A stretch of DNA of 64,000 nt from an uncultured Sutterella sp. (GTDB taxonomy: Bacteria > Pseudomonadota > Gammaproteobacteria > Burkholderiales > Burkholderiaceae_F), in contig CASEFX010000015.1 of NCBI GenBank assembly GCA_949287305.1, forward strand, positions 16,543-80,542, in the 5' to 3' direction. Of the stretch, positions 62,597 to 64,000 are shown one piece after another. How positions within the stretch are numbered: the stretch's first letter is position 1; each line of letters opens with the position of its first letter. A program made the translations under genes and the position numbers. The notes beneath the pieces are model-generated. The model saw only the letters and a program-made list of their open reading frames with translations, did no database searches and was not told the origin of the DNA.

Positions 62597-62980
62597 ATGA
62601 TCCCGAAGCTTTTTGCCGTTGCCTGTTGCACTGCGCTCGGTCTGGCAATGTCGCTCGCAACGCCTGCGACTTACGCAGCCGATCCCGCGCCGACAGGCCA
62701 GACGAAGTTTCTCGCAGACCGACACGTTGAAAAGTATGGCCTCAAATGCGAAACCTGTCATGACAAGGATATGAAGGTGAAGCAGTCGGGCGACTATGAC
62801 GTCTGCGTCGACTGCCACGGCGACTACGAAAAGATGATCAAGAAGACCGAAGGCAAGTATCAGGTGAATCCGCACGCCCAACACGAAGGCGTACTGCCTT
62901 GCACCGAGTGTCACAAAGGGCACAAGACCGGCGTGAATTACTGCGGTCAGTGCCACAGTTACATCTACCAAGTGCCGTAA
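62597..62980 (+). CDS. Secreted tetraheme cytochrome c (cytochrome c3-like)
   Basis: The 127-residue protein has a signal peptide (1-27, ATYA|AD) and four heme-binding CxxCH motifs: CETCH (51-55), CVDCH (70-74), CTECH (102-106) and CGQCH (116-120). Additional His residues (His43, His93, His96, His107-region) can serve as axial ligands. This is the size and layout of the heme domain that is fused to the flavin domain in Shewanella flavocytochrome c; here it is a separate protein. It should pass electrons from the quinol pool to the neighbouring flavoproteins in the periplasm. It lies 119 bases after the flavoprotein, beyond a hairpin, and has its own GGAG ribosome binding site. Confidence 0.93.
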   Translation: MIPKLFAVACCTALGLAMSLATPATYAADPAPTGQTKFLADRHVEKYGLKCETCHDKDMKVKQSGDYDVCVDCHGDYEKMIKKTEGKYQVNPHAQHEGVLPCTECHKGHKTGVNYCGQCHSYIYQVP

Positions 62981-63012
62981 ATCGACCAATTTCCTTTTGC
63001 AACGAACCTCCC

Positions 63013-63044
63013 AAACGCCGCAGGCCCGAGAGCTTGCGGCGTTT
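63013..63044 (+). terminator. Terminator of the tetraheme cytochrome
   Basis: AAACGCCGCA/TGCGGCGTTT arms are followed by CTGATTT, about 30 bases after the stop. Confidence 0.75.
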
Positions 63045-63369
63045 CTGATTTGGAGAGCTCGACGGCGAGGTAATCAATCCGGTCAGGAAAAATCGCCGGA
63101 GGCATAACAACGTACGACGTATGCCGCTTCATAGCGCAACAAAGGACCTCCGTAGAGGTATCTGCACACGGTGCTGTCTGTGTGTTGGTGTGCTCGTGTG
63201 AACCCGCAATTTCACGCGTCTCCATAAGTGAAAGACCCCGCACTTTCAAGAAGCGCGGGGTTTTCTCTCAGCGTAGGACAACTCCCGCAGGCGGGTGTGA
63301 TGGAAGCGCCCACGAAAAACCGCCCGCCGGTGAGGGCGAGCGGTTTCTCGAGAGGGAGAACCTGGTTGG
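63045..63369. other. Gap with a palindrome and a second terminator
   Basis: No gene seen. A 25-bp imperfect palindrome with GGCATA/TATGCC ends and an ACGTACG-type centre lies at 63101-63125. A terminator-type hairpin CCCCGC/GCGGGG followed by TTTTC lies at 63236-63264. The two terminators bound about 190 bases that could be an unseen small transcript. Confidence 0.5.
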
Positions 63370-64000
63370 TTACTTCTGCGCGTCCGTGCGGCGCTTCACG
63401 ACCATCCCCGAGAAGAGGACGATGTAGATGAGGAGCGCGACGGTGAAGCCGAGGAGACAGCACTGCGCCATCGACATGAACTTCATCGAGGGGATGAGAT
63501 ACCATCCGCCCGCGTCGTTGTACATGTTGATGATGGATTCCTGCAGCGGCGACAGAACCGTGCCCATCGGGACGTCGGAGTTGTCGTAGCCGCAGTCCCC
63601 CGTCGGGAGGAACCAGTCGGGCGCCCACTTTTCCAGCGGCAGACCGAAGGGATAGTGCGGTTCAAGGGAGCAACCCTGCATCCCGAACATCGCGTCGAGG
63701 TCGTCCGAGTGAATGGCGCGGTGAATCGAATCGAGCTTGAGCGAGCACATGATCCCGTAGATGCACCCGTAAACGCCGCAGACGTAGGAGATGATGCGGC
63801 AGGCGAGCGACTTCGGGAAGACGATCGGGAAAAGGCACCCGAAGGTCATGCACAAGAAGGCGAATCGAATGTAGACGCACTGCTCGCAGGGCTTCATGTA
63901 GAGCCACACCTGAAAGACGTTGTGCGCGATGAGAACGAGGGAGGCCGAGAGGATCGCGATCACGATCCAGGGCCAGCGCTGCTGTTCCCAGAGGCCGATG
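63370..64000 (-). CDS. DsbB/DsbI-family disulfide bond formation protein (5' partial)
   Basis: The frame stays open to the window edge, so the first residues are missing. It has four or five hydrophobic helices, a redox CxxC in MKPCEQCVYIRFAF, and a second Cys pair region in the periplasmic loop (GCSLEPHYPFG, then TGDCGYDN). This is the DsbI-type plan, where the loop passes electrons from the periplasmic oxidase to the quinone. It re-oxidises a DsbL-like partner that folds secreted enzymes; in related bacteria the partner and an arylsulfotransferase are neighbours, but they would be outside the window. The 3' end is duplicated at 56208-56302. Confidence 0.85.
   Translation of the reverse strand, partial: IGLWEQQRWPWIVIAILSASLVLIAHNVFQVWLYMKPCEQCVYIRFAFLCMTFGCLFPIVFPKSLACRIISYVCGVYGCIYGIMCSLKLDSIHRAIHSDDLDAMFGMQGCSLEPHYPFGLPLEKWAPDWFLPTGDCGYDNSDVPMGTVLSPLQESIINMYNDAGGWYLIPSMKFMSMAQCCLLGFTVALLIYIVLFSGMVVKRRTDAQK

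Overview
The window looks like a high-GC, asaccharolytic Burkholderiales gut bacterium of the Sutterellaceae type (for example Sutterella). This is inferred from four things: the large set of Tat-exported FAD reductases without a heme domain, the split class I fumarase, the DsbI-like oxidoreductase, and a trimeric autotransporter with an ESPR signal. No rRNA or tRNA gene was recognised, so the genus is not proven.

The main theme is periplasmic flavin respiration. Nine members of the fumarate reductase/flavocytochrome c flavoprotein family are present (1-1479, 3647-5233, 8063-9541, 12730-14343, 16985-18486 frameshifted, 18696-20183, 46583-48049, 59171-60601, 60769-62478). All but one carry a Tat-like leader or the remains of one; the frameshifted copy has a Sec-type signal. 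By eye they fall into at least three active-site classes. Two are tied to TtrS/TtrR-like two-component systems (12.7-16.9 kb and 56.6-63.0 kb), and the second module ends with a secreted tetraheme cytochrome c that could feed electrons to the flavoproteins. A two-subunit fumarase (42.8-44.3 kb) fits fumarate respiration. The flavoreductase at 8063 and the porin at 10099-11286 share a 16-bp palindromic site in the same orientation upstream of each, which suggests one uptake-and-reduction regulon.

The second theme is surface variation. A 2,099-residue trimeric autotransporter (20.4-26.7 kb) has a C-terminal coiled coil beyond its membrane anchor and two tandem 948-bp repeats. Two classical autotransporters (34.8-41.2 kb) share a 5' block and a C9 tract at codons 6-9, which makes them probable phase-variable loci. 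Each is followed by a hicB-like gene, one intact and one decayed, so the region looks like a duplicated autotransporter-hicB cassette.

The third theme is accessory and defence DNA. An AT-rich class II Fic gene (6238-7350) sits between direct repeats and arrays of 23-bp palindromes spaced at exactly 41 bp (14 units on the left, 5 on the right). Other items are an McrBC pair whose McrB carries a PUA/EVE-like insert, an AlbA_2/HATPase regulator, a DUF234 ATPase, and a UvrD-type helicase with an internal DnaQ-like exonuclease that is interrupted by an amber codon. Single-base lesions also break the flavoprotein at 16985-18486 and a small gene at 11916-12380; these may be genuine decay or sequence errors.

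A 95-bp copy of the end of the dsbI-like gene lies at both edges of the 7.1-kb segment holding the second two-component/flavoreductase/cytochrome module, which suggests that this module was inserted or duplicated by recombination.
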